A program made the translations under genes and the position numbers. DNA of 64,000 nucleotides from the NCBI RefSeq assembly GCF_009708005.2, contig NZ_CP052757.1, positions 2,542,001 through 2,606,000 of the forward strand, read 5' to 3'. The DNA is from Cellulosimicrobium protaetiae. GTDB lineage: Bacteria; Actinomycetota; Actinomycetes; Actinomycetales; Cellulomonadaceae. Shown piece after piece: positions 34,801 through 42,201 of this stretch. The notes below the pieces were generated by a model. That model was not told the origin of the DNA, did not search any database, and saw only the letters and a program-made list of their open reading frames with translations. Positions within the stretch are counted from its first letter, which is position 1; each line of letters begins with the position of its first letter.

Positions 34801-36427
34801 GACGGTCGGGCAGGAGTACGTGGGCTCGGGCGGGTTCCCGCAGCCGGGCATCGGCACCCTGGAGAACACGCTCGCGACGGCCGAGGCGATGAACCGTCTC
34901 GGTGAGCGTGCCGTGGCCGCCGGGTTCGAGAAGTTCTTCGGCCACAACCACGACGGTGAGTTCCGGACGACGTACATGTACAACGGGGTGGAGACGTCGG
35001 CGTGGGAGATCCTCGTCGCGGAGACGAACCCGGAGTACGTGACGTTCCAGCTCGACGTCGCCTGGGCGGCGCACGCGGGCGTGGACGTCCCGGCGCTGAT
35101 CGAGCAGTACGGCGACCGGATCGAGCTCCTGCACGTCAAGGACGCGACCGGCATCAACGCCGGTGGTCGCCCGACCTTCACCAACCTCGGTGACGGCGAC
35201 GTGCCGCTGCAGCAGATCCTCGCTGCGGCGCAGGAGGCCGGTGTCGTCTACTACGTCATGGAGTACGACCAGGCCCCGAACGGCGAGGACTTCGCCACCA
35301 CCGGGTACGAGTACCTCACCGGTGAGCCCGCGGGCGGGCCCACCGGGCCGGTCGTCGTCCCGGTGGACCAGGTCTCGATCCAGATGTTCTCCCTGATCCC
35401 GTGGGTGAACGCGGTGGGCCTGCCGGCAGTCCTCGAGCGACTGTCCGAGATCGGGTTCAAGAACATCGAGCCGTTCGGCGGCAACTTCGCGGGCTACACG
35501 GCCGAGGAGTTCCGGGCGCTCGTCGACTCGTACGGCCTGAGCGTGAAGTCCTCGCACTACAACGTGAACGAGGGCACGTTCGACCAGACGCTCGACTTCG
35601 TCACGACGCTGGGCCAGGAGTACGTGGGCTCCGGCGGCTTCCCGCAGCCGGGGATCGGCACGTACGAGAACACGCTGGCGACGGCCGAGGCGATGAACCG
35701 TCTCGGTCAGCGCACCGTGGACGCGGGGCTGGAGAAGTTCTTCGGCCACAACCACGACGGCGAGTTCCGCACCACGTACGAGCACGACGGCGAGACGCTC
35801 TCGGCCTGGGAGATCCTGGTCCGCGAGACCGACCCGGAGTACGTGACGTTCCAGCTCGACGTGGCGTGGGCCGCCCACGCGGGCGTCGACGTCCCGGCGC
35901 TCATCGCGGAGTACGGCGACCGGATCGAGCTCGTGCACGTCAAGGACGCCACGGGTCTGAACGCGGGCGGACGCCCGACGTTCACCAACCTCGGTGACGG
36001 CGAGGTGCCGCTCCAGGAGATCCTCGCCGCCGCCCAGGAGGCCGGGGTCAGGTACTACGTCATGGAGTACGACGTGGCCCCCGACGGCGAGGACTTCGCC
36101 ACCACCGGGTTCGAGTACCTCACCGGCCAGGAGGCCGGCGCGAACGAGCGGACGGTCGCGGTGACGGCACAGCCGCGGTGCCTCGCGGGCAAGGCCTACC
36201 TCGCCGTCCGTGCGCTCAACGACGAGGACGTCCCGCTCGACATCACGATCGAGACGCCCTACGGCAGCCGGACCTTCGAGGACGTCGCGCCGGGCAAGAA
36301 CGCCTACCAGTCGTTCAACGCCCGGGCCGACCAGATCGAGGCCGGCACGGTGAGCGTCACGGCGACCGACGCGGAAGGGGGGACCGCCACGGTGACCGCC
36401 GACCACGCCGCGCAGACGTGCGGCTGA
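31871..36427 (+). CDS. secreted sugar dehydrogenase - PKD - CBM - double sugar-isomerase fusion
   Basis: A 1518-residue secreted protein; GTG follows GGAGG by six bases and a signal peptide ends near 'SISAAGAHPG'. Order: GSDH/PQQ-type sugar dehydrogenase propeller, about 45-555 ('DGLQGISLDPAFEENHFLYMVYAP', 'CCHVGADMAWDDEGNLFLSTGD', 'LRGKILRINP', 'YVMGLRNPFRIDYD'); PKD, 560-643; a beta domain to 765; a CBM6-like domain, 770-895; two xylose-isomerase-like TIM barrels, 895-1153 and 1160-1421, each with 'SIQMFSLIPWV', 'GHNHDGEFRTTY', 'FQLDVAWAAHAGVDVPAL' and 'HVKDATG'; then the shared C-terminal module with 'RCLAGKAYLAVRALN' and a final 'TCG'. I infer oxidation of bound sugar followed by isomerisation outside the cell. 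Confidence 0.93.
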   Translation: MHRRTITSPRRLARRGVAAVLAAAVLVPLSISAAGAHPGHEEPTPAADEATDWDSYEKVLLSKNTGEPIDLAVLPDSRVLHTARDGVVRLTDSATGLTTQIADLDVYSNSEDGLQGISLDPAFEENHFLYMVYAPRVMDGTSPSGVEYPETTPAGSAPNSLPAGEDESYWDQWLGYNVLSRFTWDPATDAIDLSTEREILKVDAQRGQCCHVGADMAWDDEGNLFLSTGDNTPASTPGANGYAPNNNAPGMNPGFDDRRGAGSTNDLRGKILRINPIEDLAAGTEVGPGSTYTIPEGNLFDDAQYDDVRDLVRDETYVMGLRNPFRIDYDVESGALVWGDYGPDAAAANPDRGPMGYVEWQLTTEPMNGGWPYCHGPNANYNEWDYATQTPGEWFDCEAGAVNNSTWNTGLDVLPPATAPQVYYGDNPGDQPEVLDPLTAWGGGGQAPMGGPIYRYDETLDSDVKFPEYWDGHPLMAEFSQDYVAAFTLDELTSAGQVTAVEDFLPNAHLETVNQPIWDNVMDMEFGPDGALYVLEYGDGFFRQNPDAGLYKVVYGSENTHPRAFIDADPISGSTAPLEVTFDASASTDAETPAGELVYDWDFDSDGVYDAQGVTVTHTFTELGQYNVQLRVTDAGGNFGLAIQQVTVGNTAPVITLDQPDGAIFNWGDAVPYTVSVEDAEDGNQPTCRNIQYTFGLGHNTHAHPEVSGRAADTADGCGFTIQTSPDAVEHGEGEKIYGTLVVTYTDQAQGDVPAIRGEATHVLKPEEQQAEWYDAAEGIEVADDAEADAGKYVTSLDEGDSFSYQPIAFSHAPTGDAINAVTMIGRGEGTVSLGWVGADGETVDSLAEFRFTGDTWKDATRTLTEVPEGTGTLVVTSTGGVDVDNLTFGKNVVVPAEQVSIQMFSLIPWVRADGQQAVLDRLGEIGFQNVEPYGGNFSGLTAEQFRAQADAAGVTAKSSHYNVNEATFDQTLEYVGTVGQEYVGSGGFPQPGIGTLENTLATAEAMNRLGERAVAAGFEKFFGHNHDGEFRTTYMYNGVETSAWEILVAETNPEYVTFQLDVAWAAHAGVDVPALIEQYGDRIELLHVKDATGINAGGRPTFTNLGDGDVPLQQILAAAQEAGVVYYVMEYDQAPNGEDFATTGYEYLTGEPAGGPTGPVVVPVDQVSIQMFSLIPWVNAVGLPAVLERLSEIGFKNIEPFGGNFAGYTAEEFRALVDSYGLSVKSSHYNVNEGTFDQTLDFVTTLGQEYVGSGGFPQPGIGTYENTLATAEAMNRLGQRTVDAGLEKFFGHNHDGEFRTTYEHDGETLSAWEILVRETDPEYVTFQLDVAWAAHAGVDVPALIAEYGDRIELVHVKDATGLNAGGRPTFTNLGDGEVPLQEILAAAQEAGVRYYVMEYDVAPDGEDFATTGFEYLTGQEAGANERTVAVTAQPRCLAGKAYLAVRALNDEDVPLDITIETPYGSRTFEDVAPGKNAYQSFNARADQIEAGTVSVTATDAEGGTATVTADHAAQTCG
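34558..36130 (+). repeat. tandem duplication of a sugar-isomerase domain within one gene
   Basis: Two units of about 780 bp (roughly 34558-35335 and 35360-36130) encode barrels that are about three-quarters identical by eye, including long identical runs such as 'GQEYVGSGGFPQPGIGT' and 'NAGGRPTFTNLGDG'. Divergence is in surface residues. Confidence 0.9.
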
Positions 36428-36502
36428 CGCGGTCCTGACGGGGCCGGGTGGGGCGGGCGTCCGACACCGCCTCACCCGGCCTGCCGAGGGCACCGCGCGA
36501 AC

Positions 36503-36540
36503 GACGGCCCGGGAGACGACTCCTCGTCTCCCGGGCCGTC
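36503..36540 (+). terminator. 17-bp perfect hairpin terminator
   Basis: Arms 36503-36519 and 36524-36540 with loop CTCC. It lies 75 bp after the fusion gene and ends its transcript before the next gene. Confidence 0.8.
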
Positions 36541-36674
36541 GGTGCGTCTCGTCGAGCAGGTCGTGGCGGAACCGGTGGCGAGTGGCGTCCCGGCTCGCGA
36601 GCGAGGCCGACCCTGGGGAGCATGGCGGTGGTGTCGAGCAGGGGCGCCGTCCGCGCGAACGCGAGGAGCCCAGC

Positions 36675-37868
36675 ATGACCTCCACCGCCGTCCCCCGGGT
36701 CCCGGGCGCAGCACCGGCGTCCCCGACCGCCCCGTCAGCGGGCGAGCCCGCCGCCGCGCCGGGCACGGGTCGGCTGCCCCTGCCGCGACCGCGCGGCCCG
36801 CTGACCGCGGCGCTCCTGGGGGCGCTCGTCAGCGGCCCGCCCGGGGACGACGCGGCCGAGCGGCTGCGACCCGTCGGGGACGCCGTCGGCCCCGCGCTGG
36901 ACGAGGCCGCCGGGCGCGTCCTGCGCGACGACGACGTGCAGCTCGCGCTCGCGGTCCTCTACGAGCTGCACTACCGCGGGGTCGACGGGGTCGACGACGC
37001 GTGGGAGTGGGAGCCGGCGCTGCTCGCCCTTCGCGCGAGGCTCGAGGCCCCGTTCGAAACCGCCGTGCGCGAGCGCGCGGGCCGGCCCGCGTGCGCGGAG
37101 ACGGACGCCGCGGGCGTGGCGCGGCGGCTCTTCGAGCTCGCCGCCGCCGACGACGGCCCGAGCCTGTCGCGGTACGTCGCCCGGCGCGCGGACGCCGAGC
37201 AGGCGCGCGAGCTCCTGGCCCTCAAGTCGCTGTACCAGCTCAAGGAGGCCGACCCGCACACGTGGGCCGTGCCCCGGCTCGCGGGGACGCCCAAGGCCGC
37301 CCTGGTGGAGATCCAGGCCGACGAGTACGGCGGCGGACGCCCCGGGAGGATGCACGCGGAGCTCTTCGCGCGCACGATGCGCGGCGTCGGGCTCGACGAC
37401 ACCTACGGGCGCTACGTCGACGCCGTGCCGGCGGTGGTCCTCGCGGCGGTGAACACGATGTCCCTGTTCGGCCTGCACCGTCGGTTGCGGGGCGCGATCG
37501 TCGGGCACCTCGCCGCGTTCGAGATGACGTCGTCGGTGCCGAGCCGGCTGTACGGCAACGGCTTCCGGCGCCTGGGCCACGACGCGGACACGACCTGGTA
37601 CTTCGACGAGCACGTCGAGGCGGACGCGGTCCACGAGCAGATCGCGGCCCGCGACCTCGCCGGCCGCCTCGTCGAGCAGGAGCCCGCGCTGCGCGACGAC
37701 GTCCTGCTGGGCGCGGCCGCGTGCCTCGCCGTCGAGGGCGACGTCGCCGCGCACGCGCTCGAACGCTGGCAGGCGGGGGAGTCGGCGCTGCGCGCGCCGC
37801 TCGATCCCGTCGTGGCGAGCCCGTCGCCGGAGGGGCCCGCCGAGGACGGAGACCGCCGGCGTGCTTGA
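36675..37868 (+). CDS. iron-containing redox enzyme (heme-oxygenase-like di-iron family)
   Basis: A 397-residue protein of the Haem_oxygenas_2 (iron-containing redox enzyme) group. A Pro/Ala-rich N-terminal tail of 55 residues precedes an all-helical core: 'DDDVQLALAVLYELHYRGVDG', 'LLALKSLYQLKEADPHTWAVPRLAG', 'ALVEIQADEYGGGRPGRMHAELFARTM', 'RLYGNGFRRLG' and 'TTWYFDEHVEADAVHEQIAARDL'. The Glu and His residues in the last three are the likely iron ligands. Enzymes of this fold use O2 to oxidise small molecules; the substrate is unknown. GAGGAG precedes the ATG. It is followed 72 bp on by a CDGSH Fe-S protein, a frequent partner. Confidence 0.85.
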   Translation: MTSTAVPRVPGAAPASPTAPSAGEPAAAPGTGRLPLPRPRGPLTAALLGALVSGPPGDDAAERLRPVGDAVGPALDEAAGRVLRDDDVQLALAVLYELHYRGVDGVDDAWEWEPALLALRARLEAPFETAVRERAGRPACAETDAAGVARRLFELAAADDGPSLSRYVARRADAEQARELLALKSLYQLKEADPHTWAVPRLAGTPKAALVEIQADEYGGGRPGRMHAELFARTMRGVGLDDTYGRYVDAVPAVVLAAVNTMSLFGLHRRLRGAIVGHLAAFEMTSSVPSRLYGNGFRRLGHDADTTWYFDEHVEADAVHEQIAARDLAGRLVEQEPALRDDVLLGAAACLAVEGDVAAHALERWQAGESALRAPLDPVVASPSPEGPAEDGDRRRA

Positions 37869-37940
37869 CGACCGCGGGACGTGGACTCGCTGCCCCCGCT
37901 CGACGGCAGGGCCCTGCGGGACGGCCGGGGAGGGGCCGCG

Positions 37941-38201
37941 GTGACGGGGGAGCCACGCGGTCACGCGGAGGAGGTCGTCGTGACGGCCTGCCCCGACGGC
38001 CCGCTGCTCGTCCGCGGCCCCGCGCGCCTCGTCGACCAGGAGGGGAACGAGATCGAGCGGCACCGCGCGACCGTCGCGCTGTGCCGGTGCGGGGGCACGG
38101 CGATCCCGCCGTGGTGCGACGGGACGCACAAGGTCAACGGCTACCGCAGCGGGGACGACGACGGCCGCGCCACGGCGAGCGAGGCCGGGACGGGCGCGTA
38201 G
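37941..38201 (+). CDS. CDGSH iron-sulfur domain protein
   Basis: An 86-residue mitoNEET-like 2Fe-2S protein. The cluster motif is 'LCRCGGTAIPPWCDGTHKVNGY', with three Cys and one His as ligands. The strand region 'VVVTACPDGPLLVRGPARLVD' is typical of the actinobacterial single-CDGSH group. Two in-frame GTG starts are possible: 37941 (after GGGGAGGGG) and 37980 (after GGAGGAGG). The first keeps the conserved leading strand. Its 3' end overlaps the end of the opposite-strand SDR gene by 61 bases. It probably passes electrons to or from the heme-oxygenase-like enzyme before it. Confidence 0.87.
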   Translation: MTGEPRGHAEEVVVTACPDGPLLVRGPARLVDQEGNEIERHRATVALCRCGGTAIPPWCDGTHKVNGYRSGDDDGRATASEAGTGA

Positions 38202-38971
38202 AACCAGCCGTGGAACGCGGCGCGGGCGGGCTGGGGCAGCACGCGCGCGACCGCCAGCATGGCCTTGCCCTGGACACCGTGGATGACCTCCGGCCGGCCG
38301 TGGAGGAGCGCGTCCACGGCTCGTCGCGCCACCGCGGCGGCGCTGGGCTTGGGCAGGCGCCCCACGTGGGTGCGCTCCATGCCCGCCTCCCGGAAGAACG
38401 GTGTCCGGGTAGGCCCAGGCAGGAGCGCGGTGACCGTGACGCCGGTGCCGGCGAGCTCTGCGCGCAGCGACCACGCGAAAGAGCGCAGGAACGCCTTCGA
38501 CGCGGCGTAGGTCGCGAAGTGCGGTGCGGGCATCTCTCCGGCGACCGACGCCGTGAAGAGCAGCCGGCCCCGTCCCTCGGCGAGGAGGTCGGGCAGCAGC
38601 AGGTGCGTCAGGTGAGCGACTGAGCGCACGTTGAGGTCCACGAGCCGCAGCTGCGCCTCCAGCGGGGTGCGCGCGTACGCGCCGTGCACACCGACCCCCG
38701 CGTTGAGGACGACGGTCGAGACGCCGAGCTCGCGCGCGCGCCGGGCGGTCGCCTCGACCCCGCGAGGCGTCGTCAGGTCTACCGTCAGCCCCTCGTGCGT
38801 GCCGCCGTGCGCGAAGAGGTCGCGCTCGGTGGGCGCGACGTCGCGGTCCGCGACCACGAGCACGTCGTTCCCCCGGCGCGCGAGCTCGACCGCGAGCGCG
38901 CGCCCGATCCCGCTCGTGGCGCCGGTCACGAGGGCGGCACCGCGGTCCGCCGGCGGCCGCGCGGCGGTCAC
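38141..38971 (-). CDS. short-chain dehydrogenase/reductase (SDR)
   Basis: A 276-residue classical SDR. It has the NAD(P) motif 'ALVTGATSGIGRALA' near residue 13, 'NAGVGVHG', the catalytic Ser in 'LFTASVAGEMP', 'YAASKAFLRSFAWSL' (Tyr-x3-Lys) and 'LLPGPTRTPF'. The C-terminal 60 residues with 'GWFYAPVP' suggest weak membrane contact, as in the DltE/YqjQ-like SDRs. GTG start overlaps the stop of the DUF2231 gene (GTGA), so the two are coupled. The last 61 bases overlap the CDGSH gene on the other strand. Confidence 0.9.
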   Translation of the reverse strand: MTAARPPADRGAALVTGATSGIGRALAVELARRGNDVLVVADRDVAPTERDLFAHGGTHEGLTVDLTTPRGVEATARRARELGVSTVVLNAGVGVHGAYARTPLEAQLRLVDLNVRSVAHLTHLLLPDLLAEGRGRLLFTASVAGEMPAPHFATYAASKAFLRSFAWSLRAELAGTGVTVTALLPGPTRTPFFREAGMERTHVGRLPKPSAAAVARRAVDALLHGRPEVIHGVQGKAMLAVARVLPQPARAAFHGWFYAPVPASLAVARPSSSPLR

Positions 38972-39570
38972 GGCAGGTCCGAGGAGTCGTCGCCGCTCAG
39001 CGCGACCTCCGCGGGCGGCTCGCGCAGCGCCTGGGCGAGGTGCCCGCCCAGGAACGCGCTCGCGCCGGCGACGACGCAGCCGAGCATCGAGACGGCGACC
39101 CCGGAGCGGTGCCGCCCGCCGCGGCGGAGCAGCCACGACGCCCCGTAGAGCAGCGAGGCTCCCGTGTTGAGCGCCGCGTGCACGGCGCCGACGCGGCGGG
39201 CGCGCCGGTCGACGTCGAGGTAGTCGGCGAGCCCGGTGAGGGCCGTCGGCGCGACGGCCAGCACGCCGAGCCCGACGAGCCGCTGCGCCGCCGGGGCGCT
39301 CCGCTCGCCACCGACGAGGTCGAGCACGGCCGCGCTGGTCCACAGCCCGACCGGGACGTCGATCAGGGTCGCGTGGAGCGCATGGCCCAGCGAGCGGCCG
39401 TGCAGCTCCTCACGCAGGCGGCCGTGGGAGGGGACGACCGCGAGCGCGACGCCACGAACCGTGCTCGAGAGGCCGTCGAGCGCGGTCGCGTCCTCGAGTC
39501 GCCGCGCGAGGCGCACGAGGACGGGGGAGCCCGCGCCGTCGGTGGTGGCGGTGCTGCGGGGATCGGACAT
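38968..39570 (-). CDS. DUF2231 membrane protein
   Basis: A 200-residue membrane protein. After a 60-residue cytosolic region come four helices of the DUF2231 domain: 'LGHALHATLIDVPVGLWTSAAVLDLVGG', 'LVGLGVLAVAPTALTGLADYLDV', 'GAVHAALNTGASLLYGASWLL' and 'GVAVSMLGCVVAGASAFLGGHLA'. Conserved His residues on the first and third helices may bind heme or metal. The domain often stands next to Rieske Fe-S proteins and oxidoreductases. Function unknown. First gene of a two-gene unit with the SDR. Confidence 0.85.
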   Translation of the reverse strand: MSDPRSTATTDGAGSPVLVRLARRLEDATALDGLSSTVRGVALAVVPSHGRLREELHGRSLGHALHATLIDVPVGLWTSAAVLDLVGGERSAPAAQRLVGLGVLAVAPTALTGLADYLDVDRRARRVGAVHAALNTGASLLYGASWLLRRGGRHRSGVAVSMLGCVVAGASAFLGGHLAQALREPPAEVALSGDDSSDLP

Positions 39571-39668
39571 GGGCGCTCCTCGGGTCGTCGTGCTCCCGTT
39601 CTCGAAGCCCTGCGTCGACCGTAGGCACGATCGCCCGCGCTCGCGCGCGAGGCCCCCGGACGCACGTC

Positions 39669-39699
39669 GCCCTCGTCCTGGCGGGGCCGGGACGAGGGC
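39669..39699. terminator. terminator-like hairpin
   Basis: A 14-pair stem with loop GGG (arms starting at 39669 and ending at 39699, one T-G pair). It lies upstream of the DUF2231 gene and downstream of the decayed FAD gene on the same strand, so it may end the latter's transcript. Confidence 0.5.
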
Positions 39700-39987
39700 G
39701 GTCGTCGCGGGGCAGGCGTGCGGCGGGCTTCTTCACCGGCTGCCATGCGACGGGAACCACGCTGGGGTGGTCGCGGGCCGCACGTCGCCCTCCGGCGGCG
39801 GGTGAACGTCCGAACGGCGCGCGCACAGGCTCCCCCTGCGCTCCGGGCTCGCGCGGGCTAGGGTCGTCGCTCCGGGTCAGGACGTGGCTCGCGACCGTCT
39901 CGTCGACGAGGCAGGCAGCATGAGCACCGACCACGACCAGAACCGCGCCCGCGCGCTGCCGGGCGACGGCTTCCTCGGCAAGTACCG
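39700..39987. other. intergenic remnant region
   Basis: At 39920 an ATG opens a plus-strand frame beginning MSTDHDQNRARALPGDGF and 'LGKYRYDVVREES', which looks like a gene start but runs into the antisense of the decayed FAD gene within 35 codons. I cannot assign it. Together with the FAD gene's missing 3' end, it suggests a deletion junction near 39990. Nothing else was recognised. Confidence 0.35.
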
Positions 39988-40601
39988 CTACGACGTCGTG
40001 CGCGAGGAGTCGCCGCCGCGGGCGCGCAGCCGGGCGACCAGCGCGTTCGGGAGGCGCCCGGCGCCCCCGGTCGGGACGGGAAGCCGACCTCCTGTCCGAG
40101 CATGGCGAGCAGGCGCGCGAGATCCAGCGTCCCCGCCGCCCCCAGGCGGCGCAGCACGCGCAGCACCGGCCCGGCGGCCGGGAGCGGGCTGAAGAGCGCG
40201 TCGAGGAGCGGGTCGCGCACCCGGTCCCAGCCGGCGACGAGCTCGAGCCACGCGTCGCCGTCCCCGGCCGCGAACTCCTCCAGCCCGGCGGCGGTGTCCG
40301 CGGTGCGCTCGCCGTCGAGCACGTGGGCCAGGGCGTCCGGCGCGCGCGATCACGACAGCCCATGGTCCTCCAGGTGCAAGCCCCGGATGACGGGCGACCC
40401 GGCCGCGAGCGGGTAGAACGCGCTGAAGAGGTCCGTCTCGTACCTCGGTGCCGCGACCTCGGCGGAGCGGACCGCCCCGCCGGAGGTCTCCTGTGCCTCC
40501 AGGACGAGGACGTCCCACCTGGCGTCGGCGAGCGCGTGCGCGGCGACGGGGCCGTTGGGCCCCGCGCCGACGACGACCGCGTCGACGGTGGTCAGGCCCA
40601 C
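39988..40601 (-). pseudogene. decayed FAD-dependent oxidoreductase (phytoene-dehydrogenase-like)
   Basis: It starts well: 'VDAVVVGAGPNGPVAAHALADARWDVLVLEAQE' is the FAD-binding fold and 'YETDLFSAFYPLAAGSP' is typical of this carotenoid-oxidoreductase-like family. Codon 84 is TGA (40350-40352) where the family has Trp. The same frame then continues with 'RAPDALAHVLDGER' and 'LDEFAxGDGDAW'-like sequence. Near 40078-40084 one base is missing and the sense moves to another frame ('VPTGGAGRLPNALVARLRARGG'). The 3' half of the gene is absent. An internal deletion before 'LAMLGQEVGF' is also likely. It overlaps the stop of the alcohol dehydrogenase gene by 10 bases. Confidence 0.82.
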
Positions 40602-41785
40602 GGGTCGAGCACGACCTTGATGCAGCCGTCCTCCTTGCGCTGGAACGTGCGGTACGCGGCCGGGGCGGACTCGAGCGGGAGGCGGTGCGTCCGCAGGTCC
40701 AGGACGCCGAGCGGGTCGGACGCGTCGGCGGCCAGGGGGAGGACGTCGTCGGTCCACCGCCGCACGTTCGCCTGGCCCATGCGCAGCGTCACCTGCTTGT
40801 CGAAGAGCTGCATCATCGGCAGAGGGTCCTTCGCGCCGCCGTAGACGCCCGAGATCGAGACGGTGCCGCCGCGGCGGACGAGCTCGAACGCCGAGTACAG
40901 GGCCGCGAGGCGGTCCGTCGCAGCGCGCTCGGTGAGGGGCGCCGCGATCGCGTCGGGCAGGACGCCGACCACCTTCTGCGTGGCCTCCGCGACGGGGGAG
41001 CCGTGCGCCTCCATGCCGACCGCGTCGATCACGGAGTCGGCGCCACGCCCGGACGTCAGGTCGCGCACCGCCGCGGCGAGGTCGTCGACGGCGGACGGGT
41101 CGAGGGTCTCGACGCCGTGCCGCTCGGCCATCGCGCGCCGCTCCGGGACGCGGTCGACGCCCACGACGCGGGACGCCCCGCGGTGGAGCGCGATCCGGGC
41201 CGACATCTGCCCGATGGGGCCGAGGCCGAGGACCACGACCGTGCCGCCCGGCGGGACGTCGGCGTACTCGACCGCCTGCCACGCGGTGGGCAGGACGTCG
41301 GAGAGGTAGAGGTAGCGCTCGTCCGGCGACCCGTCGTCGGGCACGACGACGGGGCCGTACTGCGCCTGCGGCACGCGCAGGTACTGGGCCTGGCCCCCGG
41401 GGACCTGGCCGTAGAGCCTGGTGTACCCGAAGAGCGCGGCACCCTTGTCCTGGGAGCGCACCTGCGTCGTCTCGCACTGCGTCTGCAGGCCGCGCTCGCA
41501 CATCCAGCAGTGCCCGCACGCGATGTTGAACGGGATCACGACGCGGTCGCCGACCCGGAGGTTCCCGGCCTCGGGACCGACCTCCTCGACGACGCCCATC
41601 GCCTCGTGGCCCAGGACGTCGCCCGCGTCGAGGAACATCCCGAGCACCCCGTACAGGTGCAGGTCGGATCCGCAGATCGCGGTCGACGTGACGCGCACGA
41701 CCGCGTCCGTGGGCTCCTCGATGCGGGGGTCGGGCACGTCCTCGACGCTTACCTTCTCGCGTCCCTGCCAGGTCAGTGCTCGCAT
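40592..41785 (-). CDS. zinc-dependent alcohol dehydrogenase (formaldehyde-dehydrogenase-like MDR)
   Basis: A 397-residue medium-chain dehydrogenase. Catalytic zinc: Cys in 'AICGSDLHLYG', 'GHEAMGVVEEVG' (His-Glu) and the later acid. The structural zinc is held by 'CGHCWMCERGLQTQC'. The Rossmann site is 'VVVLGLGPIGQMSARIALHRGA' with 'VVGVDRVPERRAMAE', where the Asp suggests NAD+. The length and the insert near 275-290 match the glutathione-independent formaldehyde dehydrogenase-like group. It starts the unit that reads into the decayed FAD gene. Substrate not known. Confidence 0.9.
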   Translation of the reverse strand: MRALTWQGREKVSVEDVPDPRIEEPTDAVVRVTSTAICGSDLHLYGVLGMFLDAGDVLGHEAMGVVEEVGPEAGNLRVGDRVVIPFNIACGHCWMCERGLQTQCETTQVRSQDKGAALFGYTRLYGQVPGGQAQYLRVPQAQYGPVVVPDDGSPDERYLYLSDVLPTAWQAVEYADVPPGGTVVVLGLGPIGQMSARIALHRGASRVVGVDRVPERRAMAERHGVETLDPSAVDDLAAAVRDLTSGRGADSVIDAVGMEAHGSPVAEATQKVVGVLPDAIAAPLTERAATDRLAALYSAFELVRRGGTVSISGVYGGAKDPLPMMQLFDKQVTLRMGQANVRRWTDDVLPLAADASDPLGVLDLRTHRLPLESAPAAYRTFQRKEDGCIKVVLDPWA

Positions 41786-42201
41786 GGTGCTGCCATCCTT
41801 CCGTCGATGGTCGTGCGGTGCGGCGTGCTCAGCCCCTGCTGCACGTCTGCTCCGACCGTGGCCGGACAGGACGTCGAGCGGGTCGAGCCTGCGGGGATCC
41901 GTGGACGTCGCCGAGTTCGGCTGGGAGACGAGCGACGCACGAGGCCGGCCACAGCCGGGCCCCGAGGAGGATCGTCAGGACGAGGGCCGCCCGGCACAGA
42001 GCGGTTCGTCCGTGCCGACGGTCCGAGCCGGTTCCCGACGCCGACCGCCGTTCGCGCGGCTGCCGCGCCGCGTCGGCGGCTGGCTGCACCGACGCCGCCA
42101 GTGAAGCACCGGCCCTGCCCGCTCACACGCCGAGCCGGTTCTCCGGCACGCGCGGCCCCGGTGGGCGTGCGGGCGCCCGGGGCGCGCGGCACCCTCGTTC
42201 C
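41786..42201. other. intergenic region between divergent genes, nothing recognised
   Basis: About 415 bp between the alcohol dehydrogenase (minus) and FUSC (plus) starts. I find no coding frame with family similarity, no RNA gene and no clear promoter pair. Confidence 0.4.

Noticed and set aside
34558-36130. CRISPR or phage repeat array
   Set aside because: The repeat is a two-copy protein-domain duplication of about 780 bp, not short spaced repeats. No CRISPR array was seen anywhere.
31850-36766. A 1638-codon minus-strand open frame opposite the dehydrogenase/isomerase fusion
   Set aside because: Same GC effect. It shows no domain and mirrors the plus-strand codon pattern.
39571-42201. Mobile element or integrase scar around the decayed FAD gene
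   Set aside because: No transposase, integrase, terminal inverted repeats or target duplications could be found; simple deletion explains the remnants.
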